Shown: positions 1 through 12,000 of the stretch, in pieces
Numbering within the stretch: the first letter of the stretch is position 1
Layout of the letters: each line of letters starts with the position of its first letter
NCBI GenBank assembly: GCA_027405735.1
Contig: JAPEHQ010000001.1
Span: forward strand, 3,534,001 to 3,598,000
Direction of reading: 5' to 3'
DNA length: 64,000 bases
From: Mucor racemosus
Taxonomy: Eukaryota; Mucoromycota; Mucoromycetes; Mucorales; Mucoraceae
Made by a program: the position numbers and the translations under genes
The notes under the pieces: generated by a model
What the model was told of the DNA's origin: nothing
The model's database searches: none
What the model saw: the letters and a program-made list of their open reading frames with translations, nothing else

Positions 1-1443
1 TATTGTATTGAAAATAATGAAATAATCGAGATTGATTTTTTAAGCGTGAACGTAAATTAGCTGATACAATAACTTATAAAAAAAAGGAATAAAAATAACG
101 ATAGTAATTAAACTACATAGAACATAGCAATCTTTATTGTCTTTATTTATTGATTTTAAAAATAAACTGAAAGACTTCACTATTTTGTCCTGAGCTCCTC
201 GTTATATATATATTTCAAAACTAATCTAATTTCAGTATTCATCCTTATTACAAGTGTTGTTATTTCCTATTATCTAAATTTATTAGTAATGATTCCATAT
301 CTCATAGGGAATGCTGTTCAAGTCTACATATTTCTTATTGGAACGCTGTCTTGTCATGAATGGTAACAATTGTCAATTTCAAATTAAGTAATTCTTTTAA
401 TTTAATACCAGATAAAAAAGAGATCATAGTGTACCTTAATCATAGGGAACAAAACAAGTGTTTCACTTTTGAAGCCTTGATATTCGCTGAAAAATTAACA
501 TGAATAGAAGTAGCTCTTTTGGCAAGATTCTATAGCATCTCAAATATAGCCCTACATTTTTTATTCCCTGATTATCTATTGAAATGGGGGCACGATCCGA
601 TTTTGAATATTACCATATAAAATTGTATAATCAGATATGCACATGTAACTGAGCTTGAATCCAAAAAGTGTTCAAATGGAAAAAAAATTCAAAAAAACCC
701 AAAAAAAACCTTGTATGTTTAATTGCTCACAAAAATGCATAGTAAGTTGAACTAGCGTATTAAATATCTTGGGTTCAGTTTTTAATTCTGAATCGATTTG
801 TATAGGTTTTGAAAATGTTTTTCTCATAAAATCCCTAGTAAATTTAATGTCAAATTTTAACGGTTTTTGATCAAAAAGTACCCTTCATTCAAATTCAATC
901 CTAAAATATTTTATTTTCACATTATGCGCAACAAAATTATCTACAAAATGAGTATTTATACGTAGCTGTAGCCCTATTTTTCGTGGGGATATACATTTTT
1001 TTGAATCTTTTTTTTTTTGGTCGGCGAAAATTTACCCTTGTATATCCTCGTCCAAAATTGATCCTTTTTTGTATCACCAGAAATGAATATTTTTTCACGA
1101 GATAAAATTTGTTAGATAAACGTTAATGAGTACTATCCCATGGTTTTAGCTTTGCATACCAGTCATCCCTTCATGGATATCTATAGCAGAAAAAGTGCTC
1201 TCACAAAATTGATAAAAAAATAAAAAAGTCTTCACAACAATCCAAAACCTAAATATTCTAGTAGAGAGTGAAAAATAACCTACACTTTACTTAATAAGCA
1301 TCATTGTAATACCTTAGTGTTTTCTCGACTTATTTTCATTTGAAATGCGGTTTCTCAAATTTAAGCTGGTCATTTCTGCATTATTGTTCAAATTAGTGTT
1401 AGTTTGCCTTGTAGTTTATTAAGCTACTATTACTAGAGTAATG
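1..1443. other. AT-rich non-coding DNA with a decayed repeat copy
   Basis: I see no open frame with coding character here. Between about 600 and 1250 the order of short words (a 'gctca..aaatgcatagtaagttgaac' type segment, then a 'ttcagttttt..attctgaatc' segment, then a 'tttttcgtgg..atatacat' segment) parallels the better-kept family A repeats at 5.73-7.56, 18.48-19.84, 36.59-38.14 and 54.34-55.97 kb, in the same orientation as the first of these. It reads as an old, heavily diverged family A copy. The assignment is by eye only. Confidence 0.4.
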
Positions 1444-2143
1444 TGCTATAAAAAATAGTAATCAAACAAAAAAAGTGTTGCGAATACAATTATAACTCTT
1501 TGATATTTATTTAAGATATAAAGTAAAGCAAAAGTTTATGGATTACCATAGCCTTTGTGATATACTGTATATGCTATTTTCTAATTCTATTAATAATACA
1601 GTAATAAGATCTTGAAGCAAGATGCAAGATCTTCATGGTTTAGTTCCTAGTTTGGAAGTACCAGTTGATGTGAACTACTGGCAGTCTTTCACACATCAAA
1701 TTGAATTAGTAATGAATAACATGAATCTGGTGTGAGAACCAAGATCATGAAATATAGAAACTTAACTATAATTTAAAATCACAAACAACAATTATAGATA
1801 ATTGTATAACCTGAATTAGTAATTGCTGATCCCTTTTCCCATCAGCTTTAAAACCAAGAAGATCAAATTACTGCATTAGTAATTTGAATTAGACATTTAA
1901 TATAAATACCACAACGATCCATCGAGTAGATGAATCGTTGCTTTACTTTATACCTTTAATAAACTTAGAAGAGTTATAATTGTATTTCCCATCGCTTTTT
2001 TATAATTACGTTTTTGTAGCACCAGTGGTACAATTTGACATTTTAAAGTTTTGTGTGATTTAAATTTATTAGATCTTAGATGTTGACTAAGATCAATTTG
2101 ATTACTAAACAAACTTGGTATATGTAGTTTACTACAATACTAT
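1444..2143 (+). repeat. Partial copy of an arm module, with internal inverted repeat and 361-bp insertion
   Basis: The stretches 1446-1660 and 2021-2143 match parts of the left arm (about 4,990-5,060 and 5,470-5,700). Both share the 'ttagttcctagtttggaag' word and a 'gatcaatttgattactaaac' word. Relative to the arm, 361 bp (1665-2025) are inserted between two copies of ACCAG (1660-1664 and 2021-2025). The end of the insert (about 1938-2019) is an imperfect reverse complement of 1446-1530, giving terminal inverted repeats of roughly 80 bp (shared core 'aatacaattataactctt'). This looks like a small non-autonomous transposon or an inverted duplication. There is no coding capacity. Confidence 0.55.
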
Positions 2144-3039
2144 CGTCGTTCAATATGGCCGAATATTAATAAATCAGAGAAAATACAACTGGTAAAAAAC
2201 TGATACTCAATGTAAAACGAGGTCAAGATCGATAAAAGGTGCTTTCATTGTGTGGTCAAAATCACGACATTTTGATGGATAGAAATTACAGGACCAAGGT
2301 GCGTGTTGTGTTTGCTTCAGGATTTTCAAAAGGGCCCAAAAGCATTCTTCATTAAACTCAACTAGATGTTAAATACTCACTATATGCTATTAGTGTCATC
2401 TTGTCTTTTATTTAATTGTTGTACTGTATTATTAAAAATCAAGCTTTCCACAGCTTATACCAATGACAATGGGATGTTTCTGATTTCAGATTGGCGGTGT
2501 CGTATATTTTCAGGATTGATAAATATTACTTAAAAAAGAATACAATTATAAAAGAATGAGTAATTAATCAGTTCTTCAACTGTATAATAAAAACAAGATA
2601 TCGTTTATTTAGATGTAAAAGTATGGCCTTTTATATTGATTAGACATTGAGATCCTGAGATGTAATTTAAGGCACTATTGAACTATTGGATCTGTTTGAT
2701 AGTAATCTATGGATTGAAATGGATCAATCATAATTTAACCGTTCTTGCAGAGCTTGTGAGTTGTGTTGTTTCAATGCTGCGCTAAATATGCTTGGATGTT
2801 GATTTGATAACTACTTGATTGGTTAACTGCTGGGATGAAATAATGTGGTGTCATAATTGAGGTCCAAGCGTTCTTGGTAATTACTGGATTAAACTTGGTA
2901 CGCTAGGAGTTTCTTATATCCGATATCAAGACTTGCACTTCAATACATGTCGTAGTCAATAGATTGTAAGATGTATTGATACTGTAGAAGGTGATAATGT
3001 ATGATACTAGTAGGTGGAATACAACAGGCGGCATTTATC
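2144..3039. other. Non-coding spacer upstream of the dynein fragment
   Basis: I see no supported gene, RNA or clear repeat. Frames are short and broken. It may contain further decayed sequence of the dynein-related locus that follows, but I could not recognise any. Confidence 0.4.
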
Positions 3040-3255
3040 ATAAGGTGGGCTAATGATAATACATTTGATACTACTGTTGATGGAACAAGTCAATTTAATT
3101 TATGGAATTTGAATGAAAATACCGAGGAACCATTTCTAAGTACTTAAGTTAGTTCTGGTAAAGGATTAAATAAATTGGCCTGGGACAACGAGGGTAAAAA
3201 GGTGACAATAGGTCCCAGTGATGGCCATGTTTATGTTTATGATGTTGGAGGGGTA
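3040..3255 (+). pseudogene. Cytoplasmic dynein intermediate chain fragment (WD40 region), broken
   Basis: One frame from 3052 reads as the C-terminal WD40 part of a dynein intermediate chain. It has a VDGT..FNLWNLNENTEEP segment, then LNKLAWDNEGKK and an IGPSDGHVYVYDVG segment, close to the family pattern 'DG..DLWN.N.DTE.P..LNKL.WD.EG...IG.SDGHV..YD'. An in-frame TAA at 3145-3147 sits where a lysine codon (AAG) would be expected, and no start, upstream WD repeats or downstream exons are visible, so this is a fragment and not a gene. The 3' end 'GGAGGG|GTAAGA' still resembles an exon/intron border. A second copy of the last 100 bp lies at 22309-22408 on the minus strand. The functional intermediate chain would normally link dynein heavy chain to dynactin; the intact gene is not in this window. 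Confidence 0.75.
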
Positions 3256-3389
3256 AGACTAAAACTTAATGTAAATCACCTCTAGCGCATTAATTATCAA
3301 GTGAGTCTATATGGTCATCAAATAAACTAACACACAGTATTAACATGCATGAATATGTACAGTAATAAGCTTGAATCAAGTGGGTACAG

Positions 3390-4200
3390 CATCGTAAATT
3401 CTTGAAAAAGTTTTCAAGTATTATAAAATCTCTTATTTTTAAGACTTACAAGGCTTAGAAGCGGAATATTAATTTAGAAAATTATTTTTGTCCAGATCAT
3501 CAATTTTGACATTTTTTAATTTTTTTTTTCTGATTTTGCAAATCTAGAGTTAATTATACTACCAATTATAAAAACAAAAAATATACACATATACAGAATT
3601 TAGCGCTCTATTTGCTCAATAAAAAATAATAAACATTTTTATTGTAAAATATTACACGAAAATCCTTTAATCAAAAAACCGTTTTTGGGCCAAAAGTACA
3701 AAGTTTCATTACTTAACATTTAATATTAAGTTTTTATAAAATGTGTATTGGTCATGGCTACAGTTTTCTCTCACAATGTAGTATATTTAAACGTTGATTT
3801 TGGTATCAAAATTTGATTTTTCTGTTTTTTGATCAAAATCATGAGTGTTGGTAAGGGTAAAATGAGCCCCGAAAATGTCCGCTACAAAGTCTGAATTTTC
3901 AGACCATACATGGTTAAATATACAAAAAGTTATAAAAAAATGCATTTTCATTTAAACCTTAGATACATACCATAGTATAAGAGACTTAGGCGTTTGATCG
4001 TGTTATTATGCTCAATTATGGCGTCGCTCTACGGGTTCGCTTTTGCAATTTTTAATGAATGTATGATATGACAGACAGTTTTTCTAGTAGAAAAATGTAT
4101 GTTTCTATGATAGCAGATATTGCCTATTTTGTTTAGTTTATGGGTTGATGCGCTATAATGCTGCTTTTACACTGGCTGAAATGTGCAATTTAGCAGGGTT
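3390..4200 (+). repeat. ~0.8-kb module, copy 1
   Basis: This segment runs from 'aagtgggtacagcat' to the 'gctgcttttacactggctg' region. It recurs in the right arm (about 21380-22190, minus) and again, alone, at about 23310-24100 (minus). Its independent third copy shows that it is a unit of its own inside the arms. It has no coding frame of note. Confidence 0.65.
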
Positions 4201-5403
4201 TTAGTTGTACTAAATAATGTAAAGCCTTGCAAATCCTGTTCTATGCGTGTTGTTTTTCTCTTTTTGCTTTCATATTCCAAGGATATATCCACCGTTTGAT
4301 AAGACATATCAGACTATCAAGCTGGTATTCTTTTCTTGTGTCTGAATACGCATGCTAACGTAAGGGACTAATGTTTTTAATATAGGTAGCACGTATCCAT
4401 CAAATATAATACTGCTGAATAGCTGTAAAATTAGGGCTTACATGAATTCATAGTTATGAAAATCCAATTTTACACTGGTATCAATAAAAATGTTGCACAG
4501 CAAAATATCAACTGATATCCTTACTCAACTCAACGCGTAATGGCGCATGGAGGTTGACATTTTGATGCACATTTGATAACAATTTATATCTAACCGTATG
4601 TAGAATATAAGATTACTTGGATTGATATTTAAAAAGAACGAGATAATTTGTGGTCTCAGTAGGCATAAGAAACAGCAGCTCAGCAGGGTACCAACGTACC
4701 AACTGATTTTTGTAATTTTCTTTTTGCACAGTAATTCAGGGAGGCTGATATCTAGAATATTTGTAATATGTATATTTTATACATTATATCCATGCAGAGT
4801 TGAAACTTATTTGGATCAGCATTTATAAATATCGCGTTTTTGATTGTTTTGTAATGAAGCTGTGCTGTAAGCTATAAGCATCATACTTTGACGATGATTT
4901 TCTCAAAATACAGTAATATGTAAAAGTTACCCTTTGAGACCATAGTGATAAACAAAGATGTGTATCTACTATTATTGTGTAAATTTGGAAGCTGCTATAA
5001 AAAAGTAATTCAACTAAAAAAGCGATGGGGATTACAATTATAACAATTCTATATTTATTCAAGTTATAAAGTAAAGCAAAGGTTTCTGGATCACCATAGC
5101 TGTTATATTAAAATATACTAATATAAAAATACTCTTCTAAGAGATACATTTTATCGACTCATTGATGATGCTTCATATTCATATGTTTTCTAGATAGTTA
5201 TATGATTATTAATATTATTAATGAATTGCCGGGTATTGAGGTACTTGATATGATTTGGGAACAAATCATATACAATGAAATTTGTGGAATTGGGGATCTG
5301 TGATTGTATCATTTGGATAAGATGTAGGATTGCTTATGCTTCATTATTGCCAAGTGTTCCTGAATGTTCCTGATAGTCGCTGTTATTGCTAGTGGTTATG
5401 TAG

Positions 5404-5430
5404 GACGTTTAGTATGAGTTACTAAACGTC
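5404..5430. other. Perfect 11-bp hairpin inside the left arm
   Basis: GACGTTTAGTA (5404-5414) and its exact reverse complement TACTAAACGTC (5420-5430) enclose the 5-nt loop TGAGT. In the right arm (about 20141-20166) the inner 8 bp of the stem are kept, followed by a mismatch. Function is unknown; it could be a module boundary or part of a structured transcript. Confidence 0.6.
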
Positions 5431-5729
5431 GTGCCATGTTGGATTTCTACATATGGGTAAACTTCTGATATATCAATAGTCTTTGTGATATATGTACTAT
5501 TTCCTAATTCTATCAATAATACAGTAATAAGATCTTAAAGCAAGGCCTTCGTGGTTTAGTTCCTAGTTTGGAAGTACCAGTGGTACAATTTGACATTTTA
5601 ATATTTTTGTGATTTAAAGTTATTAGAAGATCGTAGATGTTGACTAAGATCAATTTGATTACTAAACAAACTTGGTATATATAGTTTACTATAAAAGCTA
5701 CTTGGATCAAAATTTACCAAGGTAGGAGA

Positions 5730-7560
5730 TTTTTGTTGTCATTTAGGCTTTAGGTGGTTCCAGGTAGTTTTCAATGATTTTCAAATTTTTTAGTTCAATA
5801 TTGAGTCGAATTTCATCAACTTTTCAAACAAGGTGTACTCTACCTCTATGGAATATAGATATTTATTTGAAAATAGAAGAGTTAATGTCAGAGTATAAGT
5901 GTACTGGCCTAACGTTGGCTAAATATTAGCCAACAATCGATGGAAAAAATTAAGCACCAAATTTGAGATATTAGTTTTTTGTATTCACAAGGTAGATCCA
6001 ACTGAAAACTGCTTTACCATTTTTGTTGAGATGATCAAAATAACAATCCACATTGCAGCTTACAGTCTATGGTAGCTGAGTTTCAAAATAGATTCATACA
6101 AATCGATCAAAAATGATTCAAAAAACAAAATCGCTTAATAGCTCATGAACTGCAAAGCAAGTTGAAGTAACGTATCAGATTTTTTTGTACAGTTTTAGAT
6201 TCTTCATCTAAATAAACAAAATCCAGACAAATGATTTATATTAAATTTTACGTAAAATACGATTCAAATTTAGGAGGTTTTTGAATATATACATCATTTT
6301 TTATAAACATGTTTTAAATTTAAGTAATGCAGATAATGCACAGCAAAAGTTTCTATCGATCAAACTATTGCTGAATCTTTTAGATATATTTTTCGTTGAG
6401 AAAACGAGATTTTTGTCCAAAATTGTTTCGAATTTAGAATTTGGGATGAGGGTATGCAGGGAAAAATTGAAACTAGAATTGACGGTATCTCTTTGCGCAT
6501 ATTTTTGAGGATATCTCCACGAAAAATTAATATTTTGATAAAAGCTAAATTATATCCGAGAGAGCTCAACGAGATCAATGACGTGCATGTTAAAAAAATG
6601 CCGCACAATTTAACGACTATTCTGAAATTTACTACAAAAATGTCAAAAAAAATGAAAAAAAATAAAAGTGCTCAGATTTTTTTTACATTAAAATATGTTA
6701 TAAAGAACTTTAAAACAAGTTTTATTATTTGAAAGTGTTAGCATAGCTTAGTTTTTTCTAGATATATGAAGCCTCAAAGTTTTCAATTTTTTTTTTTTTT
6801 TTTTAGGGTGTACCGTAGTGGGTATACATTATTTTTTATTTAACGATTGGCTTAATATTTATAAAACTCCTACGTAACGTGTATAAAGCAAAGTGTAATC
6901 AAACAAGGAAAAGGGACTAAGAGGCCAATCGAGTGGGCTCGAAGAGTTGAAGAATTTATCCGGAGTTCCTAACAGCGTACCCACAGGGGAATACGCCGAA
7001 GAGTGCGAGATTGGGAAAGTTAGTTCGACCGGAGAGGGCTGCGTCCAGAGCAGAGCACATGATGCGGCTTCATTGTCATCGCAGTACGTCTGATAAACAA
7101 CTAAACACCAAAACGGGAAAGACAGTATCCACACACTGCATACCAAAATTCTTGCTTCCAACGAGGTTCGAACAGAGGACCCTACGTTTGGCAAACGTAT
7201 TTTCTACCATTCAGCCCAACCACCAAGTTTTCAATTTTAACAGTGAGATACGCGTAAAAATTTGAAACATTAGCATTGAAAAATTAATACCAACTGCAAA
7301 AAATAAGATATTTCCGGATACTTATTTTCGGATGAAATCTGAACATCTCAGGTACATTCAAATATAATGTTTTCTTGGTGTTATTTAATGAAAAAAAAGT
7401 AGAGCAGGGATGAAAAGTGAGACCCAGTTTTCGAGGAAAAAACAGTGAATTCTACCTGTTCTTGAGTCTTTCGTGAGATAGAGAATAAATTTAGGGATAT
7501 GTAGCATAATGGAACAAATTTGTATATACTCTTCAATATTAAAGCTTATTATAAAGCTTA
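5730..7560 (+). repeat. Dispersed repeat family A, copy 1 (SINE-interrupted)
   Basis: It is recognised by comparison with copies at 18.48-19.84, 36.59-38.14 and 54.34-55.97 kb (all minus). Shared landmarks in order are a segment with 'gttggatctacctt' (reverse strand), a 'gtacagttttagattc' segment, a frame with the residues EKTRFLSK..EFGMRV, a segment coding RKINIL..PRELNE, and a 'gaaaactgggtctcacttttcat' (reverse strand) end. The frame conserved across copies is split here by a frameshift after FGMRV (6281-6508 frame against 6454-6732 frame), so any protein is decayed. No family assignment is possible by eye. Confidence 0.7.
6777..7238 (-). mobile_element. tRNA-derived SINE, copy 1, with 14-bp target-site duplication
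   Basis: The element body (about 6791-7224) lies on the minus strand between two copies of AAGTTTTCAATTTT (6777-6790 and 7225-7238). On the minus strand it begins with a tRNA-like head: GGTGGTTGGG..ATGGTAGAA, then a stem ACGTA/TACGT around a loop carrying GCC, then a TGTTCGAACC B-box-like sequence. The head resembles tRNA-Gly(GCC). It ends in an A-rich tail (the T run at 6787-6804 on the plus strand). The other three family A copies carry the uninterrupted site with only one copy of the duplicated word (for example near 36970 and 54730), so the empty site is directly visible. It should be transcribed by RNA polymerase III and mobilised by a LINE in trans. Confidence 0.85.
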
Positions 7561-8640
7561 TTTGCTTTTGGGTTACTTATAAACTAGATGACACACTCCA
7601 ATTTTTAAAATTAAATAGCAACGTTAAGAATCAACTTTTCCGAATATTAACGTTCCTGAAGTTATTAGTCTCCAAAAATATAATGAATTTCAATATATTT
7701 GCATAGAGTGTCACTTTTTCATGAAATCTACATAAATATTTCTAAACAAAATTCAGTTGAAGCTATGGAGCGCACTGATAAGTGCTTACTGACAAACTTT
7801 GTAGTTTTTACTCGGTAAAACTCATCTTATAATTTATGGTTCATTTATCAAACTTTGGTTTCATTAAACATCATCCTGGCAATTGACATTATATATTACC
7901 AAAAATGATATTATATATCCAATACATGCTTGTCATGCAGATGAATCTTAGGTTCTCATATAATGTGAAATATATATGAATCGGACAAAGCCTCGGGGCA
8001 TTTGCTACTCTTATTGTACAACAAAAATATCTCTTGTGTAAAGTACTACATTCAGCTGTTCGAACACCCACATTTTGTGTATATATACGAGAAGGGAGTT
8101 TCTATCACTCTAAACTTTTCAAACAGCAGTGTATGATATGTTTATGTGAAAAACTTGCGTATATAAACGCCGTATGTTTTGATGGTTGTGTTCAAACTAC
8201 CGGCCAATGTATGGATTTTACTAGTGCACACAAAAAAAAAAAAAAAACTATACACCTTCTGGCAAACTTTGTGGTCAAAACGTAAGCACAGATAAAAACA
8301 TACAACGCAGACCAACATGCCTCTTAAAGGTATTCTTTGTACAACCATAAACATAGGGATCTCGGCAACCACGGTAATGATAATAATAATAAATTTATAT
8401 AAACTTAATATTAACCCTATTATTGAAACGATATATTCCCCATAATAAATGAATCATAACCACCTCAATTTATTATTATAGTAATATAATTTAAAAATTT
8501 AGAGCAACTTGATTGAAATTGGTGCCCATGAAAGGTTTCAGCTCTTGTACTGCAGATTAGATTGATTAGACATTTTTGGTTGTAAAAAATGATCATCCCC
8601 AGACTTTATAAGTGTTTGTATACCATAAGTGACAATACCC
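7561..8640. other. Intergenic AT-rich spacer
   Basis: I see no convincing gene. Short frames around 7.5-8.4 kb have no start context, splice signals or recognisable residues. A 14-nt A run lies at about 8232-8245. Confidence 0.5.
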
Positions 8641-9099
8641 TTCTTTTTCATGTCTTCTTAAATAGAAATAACCTCATGACAAAATATGGTTACCCAGATA
8701 AATTCAATATGAGATCACGCGTAATAAAAGGTTTAGATTAACCCGATTTTAATTGCAAGAATTTCTGATTGGGATGATTGATAGAAGATGAGTTGAGAGG
8801 ATAAGACTAGATCAAGACATTTTATAAAAACGTAAACGTGATCAAAAGCAGAATCAAAGAGTGGCAAAGAGAGAAAATCATATGCTACATACTAGAGCTT
8901 ACCGATGCAATCCGGTCATAATAAATCACCTTGGTCATCCTTATATTATGTATTTATGGACCCCCATCATCATAAACCATCTTCTTGTTCTAATTGTACT
9001 CCCCTCAATTAACCCGTGACAAAATCTACAAGTATAAATACATATCATAAATTGAATCGTTTTCTTCTTTTCCTTCTTTTTCAATTTGCTCAACTTTAC
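8641..9099 (+). promoter_or_regulatory. Upstream region of the trehalose synthase/phosphatase gene
   Basis: The sequence just before the ATG at 9100 is pyrimidine-rich on the coding strand (about 9058-9085), as is common before fungal start codons. A CCCCT word at 9001-9005 matches the core of the yeast stress-response element. Trehalose genes carry such elements in yeast; whether it is used here is inference. Confidence 0.3.
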
Positions 9100-12000
9100 A
9101 TGTTATCAGGTTCTTCTCTCACAGCTGAAAAGGTGGCACACTATCTGCCTTTATCGGGCCAGTTACCCGAAATCCAGGGACGTATTATAAATGTAACACA
9201 CCAGATTCCATACAATATTTTACGTTCACATCAACAAAACCTTAGACAAGATCAATTTCCCATATCACCACCAAGATCACCTCATCATTCAGATATCCCA
9301 ATTGTCGAATCTAACACTAAATCAACAGCAGAAGACTGTACAGCTGATCCAGTTGCAGCTGCTCCTATTTCAAAATTGGCCCGCCATCACAAAAGGGGTG
9401 TTACTTTACGTATGAAGTTTCATGCAGCTGACTGGACTGTAGTTGAAAGAAGAGGTCATCAAGCTTTGTATGCTGGTATACAAAGTCTAAGTAAAGATAA
9501 TGAAACACTTCATATTGGTTGGACTGGTCCTATTCGAGAGCAAGGTACTCGAAATAAGATTACAACAGATAAATTAGCAATTGAAGACAAGGTAAAACTT
9601 CAATCACTTTTGTGGGAAACTGGTCATATTGTCCCTATTTTCTTGGATCAAAAGAAATCTCATGGCCACTACGAAGGATATTGTAAACAAGGTAGGCTAT
9701 TCTTGGTAAACAAAAAGGGTATGACCTCATTTTCTTATTTGTGTGTACAGTTTTATGGCCTGTGTTTCATTACTTGGTTCAAACTTCTTCCGGTGATAGT
9801 AGAGCTGAAAAACGTCATTGGGATGATTATGTAGCTGTAAACCGTCAATTTGCAGATACAGTTATTGATAGATATCAAGAGAATGATATCAGTAAGTTTG
9901 TTTGTTGAGTTATTTATAGGTTAAATACTGACAGTATTTCATTAGTTTTCATTAATGATTATCATTTATTACTTGTACCTGAAATGATCCGTGAGAAACT
10001 TCCTGATGCAGCCATTGGCATCTTTATTCATGCTACATTTCCAAGCTCTGAAATCTTCCGCTGTTTACAAAGTAATGATTATCATAATACTATTTACATG
10101 CACACTAAAATTTAACCTTTTGTGTTATTCCATTTGAATATTACACAGCTCGAAATAAAATTCTTCAGGGCATGCTAGGTGCAAATCTAATCGGGTTTCA
10201 AGTAAGCTTGCAAAAACAAGGTTGGAAAAATAACAAATACTAAATATTTTTCTTACAAATATAGACTTATTCCTATGCAAGACATTTTATTTCATCTTGT
10301 ACTCGGGTACTTGGTTGTGAAACAACTCAAGTTGGTGTAAGTTATAATGGAACCATGATTTCTGTGGGTGCATTTCCTATAGGTGTCGATTGCAATCGAG
10401 TAGCTCAATTTTGTAAACAACCGGGCGTTCAGCCTAAAATGGACGCAATTCGTGATATGTACGCTGGTAAAAAGATTATCGTTGGTCGCGATAAACTCGA
10501 TAGTACTAAGGGCATACTACAAAAACTGCATGCATTTGAGAAGTTCTTGAAAGATTATCCTGAATGGCGTAATAATGTTGTCTTAATCCAAGTAGCTACT
10601 CCAACTCATGGTGATCATTCAAAATTAGAAGCAAAAATATCAGAGGCAGTAAGTCATATCAACAGTGAATTTGGTAGCATTGCATTCGTACCATGCCATT
10701 ACTATCATCAAGATATTGATCGCGATGAATATTATGCTTTGTTATCGGTTGCTGATCTTGCCCTGATTACATGTAGTCGGGATGGTATGAATACAACTTC
10801 GTATGAGTATGTTCTTTGCCAACATGATAAACCAGAACAAGGCCCATTAATTCTTTCAGAATTTGCTGGTACTGCAGGTTCATTAAGCGCTGCCATTTTA
10901 GTAAATCCTTATGATTTAGCTGGTGTAGCAAGATCAATAAATGATGCTTTGACCATGTCTACAGAAGAAAGAACCACACGCCATGACAAACTTTACAATC
11001 ATGTTACTAGCCACACTGCTGATTTTTGGGCTCATTCATTTATCAAACAATTAGTGAGTGTAAGTGAGCAGCAAGATCTCCAAACTCATGCTACACCCAA
11101 GTTGGATATGCAGAAACTTATTGTCGATTACAAGTCTGCAAAGAAAAGAATCATGTTTTTCGATTATGATGTAAGTTTATTGCTTAAAGAAAAATGTTTA
11201 ATTTTGCTGAATTGCTTCGTAAATAGGGTACATTAACTCCCATTGTATCTGTACCATCCGATGCTAAACCAGGACCTGATATGCTGAAAGCCCTTCAGGT
11301 TTTATGTAATGATCCCAAAAACATTGTCTGGGTCGTATCTGGTAGAGATCAGGTTGTTCTGGATGATTGGTTAGGAAATAACATTACAAACATTGGGCTT
11401 AGTGCAGAACATGGATGTTATTTGAAAGAAGTTGGATCTAATGAATGGAAGAGAATTGTTGATGGAATGGATATGAGTTGGAGAGCAGATGTAGAGGAGA
11501 TATTTGATTATTATACAGAGCGTACTCAAGGTAGCTTTGTAGAGCATAAAAAATCATCAATCACCTGGCACTATAGAATGGCAGATGCAGAATACGGGTA
11601 AGACTATAGTTATGCATTAATTAATAACTTTAATTCGTACTGATTCGTTTCCCTATTTAGTGCTTTCCAAGCTAAAGAATGCCAAAATCATTTAGAAAAC
11701 GCTATTGTGTCTAAATATCCCGTAGAAATTCTTGTTGGTAAAAAGAACCTGGAGGTTAGACCCATGTCAGTGAACAAAGGAGAGATTGTAAAGCGTATTT
11801 TATCAAAAAATTCAGATACAAACTTGGTAATGTGTGCTGGTGACGATAAAACTGATGAAGACATGTTTAGAGCTTTGAGTACAGCACATTTCCAACAAAA
11901 GCAAGCTTCTTCTCCCTCTGCATTAAGAGTATCATCGCCTACTATTTCCCCAAAGAGCACAATCACTCCACATGTCATTTGGCAAGAACAAGATTCAAGT

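Larger units (their letters stand above)
3170..7480 (+). repeat. Left arm of a long inverted repeat
   Basis: From the end of the dynein fragment through family A, this segment aligns by eye, on the opposite strand, with 22,408 down to about 18,540. The match is nearly continuous, with substitutions and short indels. Examples are the shared 'cctctagc.cattaattatcaagt' start, the 'gcgacgcc' segment near 4020 and 21540, and the 'ctttaaagttattagaagatcg' region. The arm is about 4.3 kb, of which about 0.45 kb is a SINE absent from the other arm, leaving about 3.86 kb, the length of the right arm. It is composite: dynein piece, an ~0.8-kb module, a ~1.5-kb module and family A. There is no transposase or reverse transcriptase frame. 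Confidence 0.8.

Noticed and set aside
4823..5062. Candidate genes in 4.6-5.7 kb and 19.8-20.0 kb
   Set aside because: The frames are mirrored in the arms (5513-5710 and 19840-20037 nearly identical), but they have no start context or family, and the third module copy near 1.6 kb breaks them. They are repeat sequence.
6859..7194. 111-codon minus-strand frame
   Set aside because: It lies entirely inside the SINE body. Copy 2 of the SINE does not keep the frame, so it is a chance frame.
7100..7235. tRNA gene on the minus strand
   Set aside because: The tRNA-like head has a B box and an anticodon-arm-like hairpin but no proper acceptor stem. It is followed by a ~300-bp body, an A tail and target duplications, so it is a SINE.
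9016..9099. Upstream extension of the trehalose gene with 28 more residues
   Set aside because: It opens with GTG, not ATG, and the extra residues are not family-like. The ATG at 9100 is preferred.
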